9,752 nt of DNA, taken from contig CABRSG010000071.1 in NCBI GenBank assembly GCA_902473545.1, forward strand, positions 1 to 9,752. Reading direction: 5' to 3'. Source of the DNA: an uncultured Lachnospiraceae bacterium (GTDB lineage Bacteria; Bacillota; Clostridia; Lachnospirales; Lachnospiraceae). The notes beneath the pieces were generated by a model. It did not search any database. It was not told the DNA's origin and saw nothing but the letters and a program-made list of their open reading frames with translations. How positions within the stretch are numbered: the stretch's first letter is position 1; each line of letters begins with the position of its first letter. The position numbers and the translations under genes are program-made. Below, piece by piece: positions 1 through 6,189 of this stretch.

Positions 1-318
1 AAAAAGCTGCGCGAAGCCGGATACCGCCTGTATTATCTCTCCAATTACGGGGAATACGGACGCGAGCAGACAGCGGACGCTCTGGATTTTATTCCTCTGA
101 TGAATGGCGGTCTGTTTTCCTATGAGGTACAGATGGTCAAACCCAACCGCTGGATTTACGCGGAAGTCTGCAGGCGCTTTGACATCAGCCCGGGGGAAGC
201 GATCTTCTTCGACGACAACCAAGCAAACGTGCAGGCGGCACGGGAGATGGGTCTGCAGGCGGAGGTCTTTACCTCGCCGGAGGACGTGCTTGCGCGATTA
301 GCAATAAGTGACAATTAG
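1..318 (+). CDS. HAD-family hydrolase, C-terminal part (5' end outside window)
   Basis: The open frame is already running at base 1 and ends at TAG 316-318, so only the last 105 residues are visible. They carry the later motifs of a haloacid dehalogenase-type phosphatase: motif II in YYLSNYG (the Ser), motif III Lys in MVKPN, and motif IV as the double Asp in IFFDDNQANV. A typical C-terminal stretch, REMGLQAEVF, follows. The nucleophilic DxD motif I and the cap lie upstream and cannot be seen. Family knowledge suggests a soluble Mg-dependent phosphatase of the HAD-IA or YihX-like group that acts on small phosphorylated metabolites. The substrate cannot be predicted. It is the only plus-strand gene here and converges on the XRE gene, sharing its terminator. 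Family assignment is secure, exact function is not. Confidence 0.88.
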   Translation, partial: KKLREAGYRLYYLSNYGEYGREQTADALDFIPLMNGGLFSYEVQMVKPNRWIYAEVCRRFDISPGEAIFFDDNQANVQAAREMGLQAEVFTSPEDVLARLAISDN

Positions 319-336
319 TACCACTCATATATCATA

Positions 337-374
337 AAAACAGCCAGGTACCATTTCCGGTTCCCGGCTGTTTT
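337..374. terminator. Bidirectional intrinsic terminator
   Basis: AAAACAGCC (337-345) pairs perfectly with GGCTGTTTT (366-374). Inside it, AGGTACC (346-352) pairs with GGTTCCC (359-365) apart from one mismatch and one G-U pair, leaving a six-base loop (353-358). The A-rich left arm and T-rich right arm give a U-tract in both directions. It can therefore end the HAD gene on plus and the XRE gene on minus. Confidence 0.88.
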
Positions 375-379
375 CTATA

Positions 380-622
380 TCACTTTTGTTCCGTTTCATT
401 ATCTCTGGGATAACGCTTCCGTATATTCGTCCGTTCCAGAAGATAATCTGTGCTCACATCGTGAATGTCCGCAAGCTTCACCAATATGTCCAGCGGAAGC
501 ATACTGTCGGCATTTTCATAACGACTATATGTCCGCTGTGTGATATTCAGTTTACGCGCCATCTTTTCCTGTGTGAGGTCTTTATCTTCACGCAATTCCC
601 GAATTCTTTTATACTCTTTCAT
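380..622 (-). CDS. Small XRE-family HTH transcriptional regulator
   Basis: This 80-residue protein is almost entirely one Cro/C1-type helix-turn-helix domain (about residues 6-65). The scanning helix is at LTQEKMARKLN and the recognition helix around TQRTYSRYEN, followed by the typical LPLDILVKLADIHDVSTDYLL. There is no C-terminal sensor or membrane segment, only a short charged tail. The ATG at 620-622 has a good ribosome binding site, AAAGGAG (633-639), ten bases upstream. A promoter stands just before that, so the gene is probably transcribed alone rather than only by read-through from purA. The family acts as DNA-binding repressors or activators, often binding its own promoter. Its targets cannot be read from the sequence. 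It need not have anything to do with purA. Confidence 0.9.
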   Translation of the reverse strand: MKEYKRIRELREDKDLTQEKMARKLNITQRTYSRYENADSMLPLDILVKLADIHDVSTDYLLERTNIRKRYPRDNETEQK

Positions 623-652
623 AATGTTCCGGCTCCTTTACATCTGCCAAAC

Positions 653-681
653 ATTATAAGACAGTCAAAATCCGTCTGCAA
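653..681 (-). promoter_or_regulatory. Predicted sigma-A promoter of the XRE gene
   Basis: On the minus strand TTGCAG (676-681) lies 17 bases before TATAAT (653-658). This predicts a short leader of roughly 25 bases before the XRE ATG. The -10 is a perfect match and the -35 matches four of six positions. Confidence 0.68.
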
Positions 682-756
682 GGACTTGCGGCGCATTCCC
701 TAGTCATTTTTCGTCTATTTATATTTTTACATATATTATGTTGTACTACGTGCAAA

Positions 757-2022
757 TTACCGATAAATAATATCGCTTCTGCTCGGCCCGTTTGAGATCA
801 TGGTGATCGGAAAACCAATTTCCTTTTCTATAAACTCAATATATTTCCGGCAGTTCTCCGGCAGTTCTTCGTATGTTTTGATTCCGCGGATATCTGTTTT
901 CCACCCCGGCAGGGTCTTTAATACGGGCTTTGCCTTCTGCAGCTTCGGTGTTGTCGGGAAATCAGTCGTCACCTCTCCGTCGATCTCATATCCTACGCAT
1001 ACCGGGATCTCATCCAGATAGCCGAGAACATCCAGCACGGTAAACGCCACATCCGTCGTTCCCTGCATACGGCATCCATACTTAGATGCAACACAGTCGA
1101 ACCATCCCATACGACGCGGTCTGCCTGTAGTAGCGCCATATTCTCCGCCTCTGCGGCGCAGTTCGTCCGCTTCCTCTCCGAAAATCTCGCTGACAAATGC
1201 CCCCGCTCCGACTGCGCTGGAATATGCTTTTACCACAGTAACGATCTGTTTGATCTCATAGGGCGGGATACCCGCTCCGATCGCACCGTACGCCGCCAGC
1301 GTGGAGGACGAAGTCACCATCGGATAAATCCCATGGTCCGGATCTTTCAGGGAACCAAGCTGCCCCTCCAGCAATATATTCTTTCCTTCCCTGATCGCAT
1401 TCCAGAGAAACGCGGAGGTATCGCACACATAGGGCGCAACCATCTCACGATAAGAATGCAGCTCCTCTAACAGTTCCTCCGGCTTAATTGCCGGTTTATG
1501 ATAGAGGTGCTCGAAAATAACGTTTTTCTGCTCACAGATGCGGTATATTTTCTCCTTCAGCAGCTCCTCATCAAACAACTCGCTTACCTGAAACCCAATC
1601 TTGGCATATTTATCAGAGTAGAACGGTGCAATCCCGGACTTCGTGGAGCCAAAGGATTTCCCTGCCAGACGCTCTTCCTCATACTGATCCTGAAGAATAT
1701 GATAGGACATCACTATCTGCGCACGGTCTGACACCAGAATCTTCGGTTCCGGAACTCCGCGGTCTACAATGCTTTTTATCTCACGAAACAGCACCGGAAT
1801 GTTCAGCGCGACACCATTTCCAATAATGCTGGTAGTGTGTCCGTAAAACACGCCGGACGGCAACGTATGCAGTGCAAATTTTCCATAATCATTTACAATG
1901 GTATGTCCTGCGTTTGCGCCGCCCTGAAAGCGTACAATAATATCTGCTTTTTCGGCAAGCATATCTGTAATCTTGCCTTTTCCCTCGTCTCCCCAATTTG
2001 CTCCTACTACTGCCTGTACCAT
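757..2022 (-). CDS. purA: Adenylosuccinate synthetase
   Basis: The enzyme joins IMP and aspartate using GTP to form adenylosuccinate, the first step from IMP to AMP, in the cytoplasm. The 421-residue product is full length for the family. The N-terminus has the GTP-binding loop GDEGKGK (11-17) with the expected catalytic Asp12, and GGANAGHT (34-41) with the expected catalytic His40. GSTKSGIAP (125-133) and GATTGRPRRMGWFD (296-309) are further PurA signatures. The IMP-site region reads EGQLGSLKDPDHG (219-231), not the EGAQG...LD.D of enterobacterial or Bacillus enzymes. From memory, this form is common in Clostridia. The ATG at 2020-2022 has GGAGG (2031-2035) eight bases upstream. The gene follows thiD by 97 bases, has its own promoter, and no clear terminator lies between the two. 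I see no convincing terminator after purA either. Confidence 0.97.
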   Translation of the reverse strand: MVQAVVGANWGDEGKGKITDMLAEKADIIVRFQGGANAGHTIVNDYGKFALHTLPSGVFYGHTTSIIGNGVALNIPVLFREIKSIVDRGVPEPKILVSDRAQIVMSYHILQDQYEEERLAGKSFGSTKSGIAPFYSDKYAKIGFQVSELFDEELLKEKIYRICEQKNVIFEHLYHKPAIKPEELLEELHSYREMVAPYVCDTSAFLWNAIREGKNILLEGQLGSLKDPDHGIYPMVTSSSTLAAYGAIGAGIPPYEIKQIVTVVKAYSSAVGAGAFVSEIFGEEADELRRRGGEYGATTGRPRRMGWFDCVASKYGCRMQGTTDVAFTVLDVLGYLDEIPVCVGYEIDGEVTTDFPTTPKLQKAKPVLKTLPGWKTDIRGIKTYEELPENCRKYIEFIEKEIGFPITMISNGPSRSDIIYR

Positions 2023-2072
2023 AAATAGTACCTCCGTTCTTCAGGCACTCATGCCCGTCATTATCCGCAGAC

Positions 2073-2101
2073 ATTATACTACAACTATCCCGGAAACGCA
2101 A
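2073..2101 (-). promoter_or_regulatory. Predicted sigma-A promoter of purA
   Basis: On the minus strand TTGCGT (2096-2101) is separated by exactly 17 bases from a perfect TATAAT (2073-2078). The start of transcription should fall near 2066, giving a leader of about 45 bases. That is too short for a guanine or adenine riboswitch, and none is seen. It lies in the gap after thiD, so purA can be expressed independently of the TPP-controlled operon. Confidence 0.8.
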
Positions 2102-2121
2102 GTAATACGTCTACTAAATTG

Positions 2122-2937
2122 TTACGATTCACAGCCGCAGGTTTTATAATGATGTGCAAGCGGACCGGCGCCTTTGCCGAGATCCAATCCTGCCTGCAGC
2201 GCTCCTGTCACATATTCTTTTGCGGCATATACGCTCTCATAAACGTTTTTTCCCTTTGCGAGGCTGCAGGCAATCGCGGAAGAGAGCGTACAGCCTGTTC
2301 CATGCGTGTTCGGATTGCTGACACGCTTTGTTCGGAGCCAGCTAAATTTCCCGTTTTCATAGAGCAGATCCGCCGCGTCTCCCTGAAGATGTCCACCCTT
2401 GATCAGCAGCGCGCCGTCATACCTCTGTGCAATTTCTTCTGCGGCTTGCCTCATATCATTTTCACATTCGATTCGAAAACCGCGTACATTCTCATATTGA
2501 TAAAGTACCTCTGCTTCCGGGATATTCGGCGTAATGATCTTTCCGAGCGGCAGCAGCTTTTTCGTAAATACCTGCATCGCTTTTTCACTCATTAAGCTGT
2601 GACCGCTGGTCGACACCATTACCGGGTCAATCACAATATTTTCTGCCTGATACTGCACCAGCTTTTCGGCAATCGCCTCAATGATTCCACTATCTGATAC
2701 CATGCCTATTTTTACAGCATCGGGGCGAATATCCTGGAAAACACAATCTATCTGCTGTGCGACAAATTCCGGCGGGGTATTCACTATCCCGTAAACTCCC
2801 GTCGTATTCTGTGCGGTCAATGCGGTAATAACGCTCATTCCATAGACATTATGTGCCATTATTGTTTTCAGATCCGCCTGGATCCCGGCTCCGCCGCTGC
2901 AGTCGGAGCCTGCTATCGTAAGCACTTTCGCTGTCAT
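2122..2937 (-). CDS. thiD: Hydroxymethylpyrimidine/phosphomethylpyrimidine kinase
   Basis: ThiD phosphorylates HMP and HMP phosphate to HMP pyrophosphate, the pyrimidine half of thiamine. The 271-residue ribokinase-fold protein shows the N-terminal substrate loop AGSDCSGGAGIQADLKT (9-25), VIDPVMVSTSGHSLM (102-116), TPNIPEAEVL (136-145), LIKGGH (178-183), and the C-terminal anion hole NTHGTGCTLSSAIA (210-223) with Cys216. The start is set at ATG 2935-2937 because AGGAGG lies just upstream and family members begin at this point. The frame stays open a further 34 codons upstream to an ATG at 3037-3039, but that stretch is encoded by tandem repeats and has no resemblance to ThiD. It is the last gene of the thi operon and lies 146 bases from thiE. 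Confidence 0.96.
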   Translation of the reverse strand: MTAKVLTIAGSDCSGGAGIQADLKTIMAHNVYGMSVITALTAQNTTGVYGIVNTPPEFVAQQIDCVFQDIRPDAVKIGMVSDSGIIEAIAEKLVQYQAENIVIDPVMVSTSGHSLMSEKAMQVFTKKLLPLGKIITPNIPEAEVLYQYENVRGFRIECENDMRQAAEEIAQRYDGALLIKGGHLQGDAADLLYENGKFSWLRTKRVSNPNTHGTGCTLSSAIACSLAKGKNVYESVYAAKEYVTGALQAGLDLGKGAGPLAHHYKTCGCES

Positions 2938-2941
2938 TTTT

Positions 2942-2947
2942 CCTCCT
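2942..2947 (-). promoter_or_regulatory. Ribosome binding site that fixes the thiD start
   Basis: AGGAGG on the minus strand lies four bases before ATG 2935-2937. The spacing is short but the match to the anti-Shine-Dalgarno sequence is full length. It supports this ATG over the in-frame upstream ATG at 3037-3039. Confidence 0.85.
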
Positions 2948-2958
2948 CTGTCATACCT

Positions 2959-3076
2959 GCCGCATGTTCCTGCATGAGGGCACCTTCTATCCTCTGCAGC
3001 ATATTTCTCCATGCGGGCACCTTCTATCCTCTGCAGCATATTTCTCCATGCGGGCAGCTTCTATCCTCTGCAGCAT
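2959..3076. repeat. 37-bp tandem repeat in the thiE-thiD gap
   Basis: Two units are identical over all 37 bases (2978-3014 and 3015-3051). A third (3052-3076) matches the first 25 bases with one change, and a decayed partial copy (2959-2977) matches 14 of 19 positions of the unit's end. Each full unit carries a PstI-like CTGCAG. Read on the minus strand, each also contains GAGGATAGAAGG followed by an ATGG, resembling a translation start. The array fills most of the non-coding gap between the thiE stop and the thiD ribosome binding site. There are no unique spacers and no long dyad in the unit. It looks like a minisatellite made by slippage or unequal exchange. Confidence 0.93.
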
Positions 3077-3083
3077 CCTTTTC

Positions 3084-3740
3084 CTACAGTATCTGATTTC
3101 CGGCGGCAGTCATTTTCTCTGACAGCGCACGCAGCTCACGGCACTGTGCTTCAATATGATCCGCCGCAAAAATAGCGGAAACCAGCGCTACGCCATCAAC
3201 GCCGGAGCCGGCAAGCTGCATCATATTATTTTTATATATCCCGCCGATCGCACAGACCGGAATTGATACAGCCTGGCAGATCGCCTTCAGCTCCTCATAG
3301 GGCACGAAATCTGCATCACTTTTTGTAGATGTTGTAAAAATCGCTCCTACTCCAAGATAATCCGCCCCCATCTTTTCCGCGAGCAGCGCCTGTTCCACCG
3401 TCTGGGCCGATACGCCAAGGATCTTCTGACTGCCGATTCTTTCCCGGACATGCAGGGCATCCATGTCGCTCTGCCCTACATGAACGCCATCCGCATTACA
3501 AGCCGCTGCCACTTCCACGTTGTCATTGATAATGAAAGGAACCTGATACTTCTCACATACTTTTTTGATCTCTTTCGCTTCTTGTAAAAATTCTTCACTG
3601 GAAAGCTCCTTTTCCCGGAGCTGCAGCATCGTTGCACCACCCTTTAAAGCCTCCTCGACAACCTCGCAGAGTCTGCGTCCATTCAGCCACATTCTGTCTG
3701 TCACCGCGTACAGACGCATCGCATCCCTAACGGATTTCAT
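3084..3740 (-). CDS. thiE: Thiamine-phosphate synthase
   Basis: ThiE couples HMP pyrophosphate with thiazole phosphate to make thiamine monophosphate, where the products of ThiD and ThiM meet. The 218-residue TIM-barrel protein shows TMLQLREK (37-44), FIINDNVEVA (69-78), GVHVGQSD (85-92), ILGVSAQT (107-114), GADYLGVGAIFTTSTK (125-140) and VCAIGGI (162-168), which contribute to the pyrophosphate and thiazole sites. The start is taken as ATG 3738-3740, which has AGGAAGG eight bases upstream. A GTG three codons earlier (3747-3749) is in frame, but it touches that ribosome binding site and is rejected. The coding region overlaps the end of thiM by 14 bases, which suggests translational coupling. 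Length is normal for the family. Confidence 0.97.
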   Translation of the reverse strand: MKSVRDAMRLYAVTDRMWLNGRRLCEVVEEALKGGATMLQLREKELSSEEFLQEAKEIKKVCEKYQVPFIINDNVEVAAACNADGVHVGQSDMDALHVRERIGSQKILGVSAQTVEQALLAEKMGADYLGVGAIFTTSTKSDADFVPYEELKAICQAVSIPVCAIGGIYKNNMMQLAGSGVDGVALVSAIFAADHIEAQCRELRALSEKMTAAGNQIL

Positions 3741-4536
3741 ATTTTGCACCTTCCTTCAGCGCTGCGCCGTCTAATTTATAAATCTCATCGATCAGATAGT
3801 TTCGAAAGCTGGAATTACCGGCATTGTTCTTTTTCATTACCTCATATGCCTTCTCCCCGCACAGACCCATCGCGCACACTGCGGCAGCTGCCTGCGGATT
3901 TGCCGTGATATACGCTGCCGTCATCGCTGTCAGCATACATCCGCTTCCGGTAATCTGAGACATGACGGGCACACCATTTCTGATCACATACGCTTTTTGT
4001 GCATCTGCAACAATATCGATCACTCCGGTAATTACAATCACGGCACCTGTTTTTTTCGAAAACTCTTTTGCAAAGGCGATCACAGAATCCAGCGTCTCGT
4101 CCGTCACTCTATCCGCAACATCCGCATCCACACCCTTTGTCGTTCCGCCTCCCAAAGCAAGCGTTTTAATTTCTGAAATATTTCCGCGGATAATGCTGAA
4201 TTTCACTTCCTCCAGCAATGTATATGCCGTATTTGTGCGAAGTGAGGACGCCCCCGCTCCGACCGGGTCAAGAATCACCGGATGGCCCATCTCATTTGCC
4301 TTCTTCCCTGCTGTAAGCATGGAACGGATCGTGCGCTCGTTCAGCGTTCCAATATTAATATTTAATCCGCTGCAGACGGAAGTGATTTCCTCCACTTCTC
4401 CGATATCATCCGCCATAATCGGCGAGCCCCCGCATGCCAGCAGAATATTTGCACAGTCATTTACTGTCACATAATTTGTGATGTTATGTATCAGCGGCAT
4501 TTTTTCTCTCACATTTTCCAGCATTTTTTCAAGCAT
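3727..4536 (-). CDS. thiM: Hydroxyethylthiazole kinase
   Basis: ThiM phosphorylates 4-methyl-5-hydroxyethylthiazole, the salvage route to the thiazole half of thiamine. The 269-residue ribokinase-fold product has the typical LIHNITNYVTVNDCAN (15-30), GGSPIMADD (36-44), NIGTL (61-65), ILDPVGAGAS (88-97), the pre-catalytic VITG (168-171) and the ITGSGCMLTA motif (195-204) with Cys200. The start is placed at ATG 4534-4536 because AAGGAG lies nine bases upstream. An ATG seven codons earlier (4555-4557) is in frame but would put that ribosome binding site inside the gene. Another ATG four codons later is possible but less well spaced. It is the second gene of the thi operon, 51 bases after thiC, and its end overlaps thiE. 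With no thiG, thiS or thiH in view, it is the only thiazole source encoded here. Confidence 0.97.
   Translation of the reverse strand: MLEKMLENVREKMPLIHNITNYVTVNDCANILLACGGSPIMADDIGEVEEITSVCSGLNINIGTLNERTIRSMLTAGKKANEMGHPVILDPVGAGASSLRTNTAYTLLEEVKFSIIRGNISEIKTLALGGGTTKGVDADVADRVTDETLDSVIAFAKEFSKKTGAVIVITGVIDIVADAQKAYVIRNGVPVMSQITGSGCMLTAMTAAYITANPQAAAAVCAMGLCGEKAYEVMKKNNAGNSSFRNYLIDEIYKLDGAALKEGAKYEIR
3749..3755 (-). promoter_or_regulatory. Ribosome binding site of thiE inside thiM
   Basis: AGGAAGG on the minus strand lies eight bases before the thiE ATG at 3738-3740, within the last codons of thiM. It favours that ATG over the GTG at 3747-3749 and fits translational coupling of the two genes. 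Confidence 0.82.
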
Positions 4537-4545
4537 TTTCCCATT

Positions 4546-4551
4546 CTCCTT
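4546..4551 (-). promoter_or_regulatory. Ribosome binding site that fixes the thiM start
   Basis: AAGGAG on the minus strand is nine bases before ATG 4534-4536. The earlier in-frame ATG at 4555-4557 has no comparable site, only a T-rich run before it. Confidence 0.8.
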
Positions 4552-4587
4552 TTTCATCCAAAATTTTTCAGATCTACCAGCTTCCTT

Positions 4588-5895
4588 CTATTCATCAAAA
4601 ATAGATACGATTTCTCCCTCCAGAATCCGGTTCATGTTTTTCACTGCACAGAAATTTCCGCACATGCTGCAGGTGTCCTCTTTTTCCGGCTTCGATGCAG
4701 CGCGATACTTTCTCGCCTTTTCGGGATCGATCGCCAGCCGGAACATTTCCTCCCAGTTAAGCTGCTTGCGCGCAAGACTCATCTGATTGTCCCAGTCCGC
4801 CGCGCCCGGCACGCCCTTTGCGATGTCTGCCGCGTGCGCCGCAATGCGGGCAGCAATAATTCCCTCCTTCACATCGTCCACATCCGGCAGACGCAGATGC
4901 TCCGCCGGTGTCACGTAGCACAGGAACGAAGCGCCGTTCATTGCTGCTACCGCCCCGCCGATTGCAGAAGTAATGTGATCGTATCCCGGCGCAACATCCG
5001 TCACGATCGGTCCAAGGACATAAAACGGCGCGCCGTGGCACAAGGTTTTCTCAATCTCCATATTTGCCGCAATCTGATTGAGCGGCATATGTCCCGGTCC
5101 CTCAATCATTACCTGGACGTCCTTTTCCCATGCCCGCTTCGTCAGCTCTCCAAGCGCGATCAGCTCCTCAATCTGCGCAGCGTCAGTTCCGTCCGCAATG
5201 CAACCCGGTCTGCACGCATCACCTAAACTTAATGTAACATCATATTCCCGGCAAATATCCAGAATCTCATCAAAATGCTCATAAAACGGATTCTCCTGAC
5301 CGGTCATCTCCATCCAGGCAAAAATAATGGAGCCGCCGCGCGAAACAATGTTCGTCAGACGCTTATTTCTTTTAAACTTGTGTGCGGTTTCTTTGTTGAT
5401 TCCGCAGTGGATCGTCATAAAATCGACGCCGTCCTCCGCGTGCATCCGCACAATATCCAGCCATTCCTCTGAGGTTATTTTTATCAGCGGTTTATGATAA
5501 TACACGACCGCATCGTAGATCGGAACAGTTCCGATCATCGCCGGACATTTTTCCGTCAGCATCCGCCGGAATTTTCTTGTATCTCCGTAAGAGCTCAGAT
5601 CCATGATCGCTTCCGCACCCATGGAAACCGCGCTTTCTACCTTCTGCAGTTCCATTTCCAGATCCTTGCAGTCTCTGGAGGTTCCAAGATTTACATTAAT
5701 TTTTGTTTTCAGCATGGAACCGACTCCGCTCGGAGAAATGCTCGTATGCTTTTTATTGCAGGGGATGATGACCTTTCCCTCCGCCATCAGCTCTGCCAGC
5801 CGCGTCGCCGGAATTCCCTCCTTTTGTGCCGCAGCTTCCATCTGCGCCGTGATAATTCCCTTGCGCGCCGCATCCATTTGTGTTGTATATTGCAT
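4588..5895 (-). CDS. thiC: Phosphomethylpyrimidine synthase (HMP-P synthase)
   Basis: ThiC is a radical-SAM enzyme that rearranges the purine intermediate AIR into HMP phosphate. The 435-residue product is the short form without the long N-terminal domain of proteobacterial and plant ThiC. It shows NVNLGTS (67-73), EAIMDLSSYGD (95-105), TVPIYDA (123-129), FMTIHCGI (159-166), VSRGGSI (184-190), SLGDACRPGC (223-232), MIEGPGHMPLNQI (263-275) with a likely metal-binding His269, and PAEHLRLP (330-337) with His333. The C-terminal cluster motif is CSMCGNFC (409-416), spaced CX2CX3C instead of the usual CX2CX4C. The ATG at 5893-5895 has GGAGAGGA (5901-5908) five bases upstream. The frame is open back to a TTG at 5962-5964, but that part has no ThiC character. 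It is the first gene of the operon, behind a TPP riboswitch. Confidence 0.97.
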   Translation of the reverse strand: MQYTTQMDAARKGIITAQMEAAAQKEGIPATRLAELMAEGKVIIPCNKKHTSISPSGVGSMLKTKINVNLGTSRDCKDLEMELQKVESAVSMGAEAIMDLSSYGDTRKFRRMLTEKCPAMIGTVPIYDAVVYYHKPLIKITSEEWLDIVRMHAEDGVDFMTIHCGINKETAHKFKRNKRLTNIVSRGGSIIFAWMEMTGQENPFYEHFDEILDICREYDVTLSLGDACRPGCIADGTDAAQIEELIALGELTKRAWEKDVQVMIEGPGHMPLNQIAANMEIEKTLCHGAPFYVLGPIVTDVAPGYDHITSAIGGAVAAMNGASFLCYVTPAEHLRLPDVDDVKEGIIAARIAAHAADIAKGVPGAADWDNQMSLARKQLNWEEMFRLAIDPEKARKYRAASKPEKEDTCSMCGNFCAVKNMNRILEGEIVSIFDE

Positions 5896-6053
5896 GATTT
5901 TCCTCTCCGATACAGAAAGAAGCGTTTGAAAATTGCCCGTTTGAAATGAAGTATGCTTCGGCAATAGAGTATTCTGCGTGTTTCCAGGACTACATGTCTT
6001 TCATAAAACCTACAGGATCTGCCACCGGCAGCTCCCTTCGGATGTATGGCAAC
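5896..6053 (-). other. Distal thiC leader, between riboswitch terminator and gene
   Basis: After the terminator 158 bases remain before thiC, longer than needed. No credible small gene is seen. Two compact hairpins are visible on the minus strand: CTGCC/GGCAG with a three-base loop (6019-6031), and TTGCC/GGCAA closing a nested GAAG/CTTC hairpin (5933-5964). Neither is followed by a U-tract, so they are not terminators. Whether they matter for mRNA stability or thiC translation is unknown. Confidence 0.5.
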
Positions 6054-6082
6054 AAAAAGGGAAACACTGATTCGTGTCTCCC
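6054..6082 (-). terminator. Intrinsic terminator, expression platform of the TPP riboswitch
   Basis: On the minus strand GGGAGACAC (6082-6074) pairs with GTGTTTCCC (6067-6059), nine pairs with a single G-U, around a six-base loop. A run of five U (6058-6054) follows at once. It lies 16 bases after the aptamer and well before thiC, as expected for a riboswitch that stops transcription when TPP is bound. I did not find the alternative antiterminator pairing by eye. Confidence 0.9.
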
Positions 6083-6098
6083 AAATAATACGATCTCC

Positions 6099-6189
6099 GC
6101 TACTTCCTACGTTGGCATTATCCAAATCAGGTTAAAGGGTCGAAGTTTGATTACTTCCTCTCAGCCTGCTTCACAAGCTCCCCTGTATC
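6099..6189 (-). promoter_or_regulatory. TPP riboswitch aptamer (THI box)
   Basis: On the minus strand the conserved THI-box pieces appear in order: AGGGGAGC at the start of P2, CTGAGA (6159-6164), ACCTGAT (6126-6132), GGATAATGCC (6114-6123) and CGTAGG (6106-6111). GATAC (6185-6189) and GTAGC (6099-6103) form P1 with one mismatch. P2 is AGGGG with ACCCTTT. P3 includes GCTT/AAGC and an extra GAAGT/ACTTC hairpin (6142-6157). P5 is TTGG/CCAA. It binds thiamine pyrophosphate and, with the terminator just downstream, should turn off thiC-thiM-thiE-thiD when the cofactor is plentiful. Confidence 0.97.

Noticed and set aside
741..755. Imperfect palindrome TTGTACTACGTGCAA just after the purA stop
   Set aside because: It is short with one mismatch, has no U-tract and lies at no promoter. 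It is too weak to call a terminator or operator.
2959..3076. Possible CRISPR-like array
   Set aside because: The 37-bp units are directly adjacent with no unique spacers, and there are no cas genes.
3962..4474. Plus-strand open frame (170 codons) opposite thiM
   Set aside because: It sits exactly inside thiM and its Ser/Thr/Pro-rich translation reflects the complement of thiM codons.
4486..5226. Long plus-strand open frame (246 codons) opposite thiC and the thiM start
   Set aside because: It is antisense to two well-supported genes, rich in Arg, His and Cys as expected for a shadow frame, and has no recognisable domain.
5896..5964. N-terminal extension of ThiC from a TTG at 5962-5964
   Set aside because: The extra residues are unlike ThiC, and a proper ribosome binding site precedes ATG 5893-5895.
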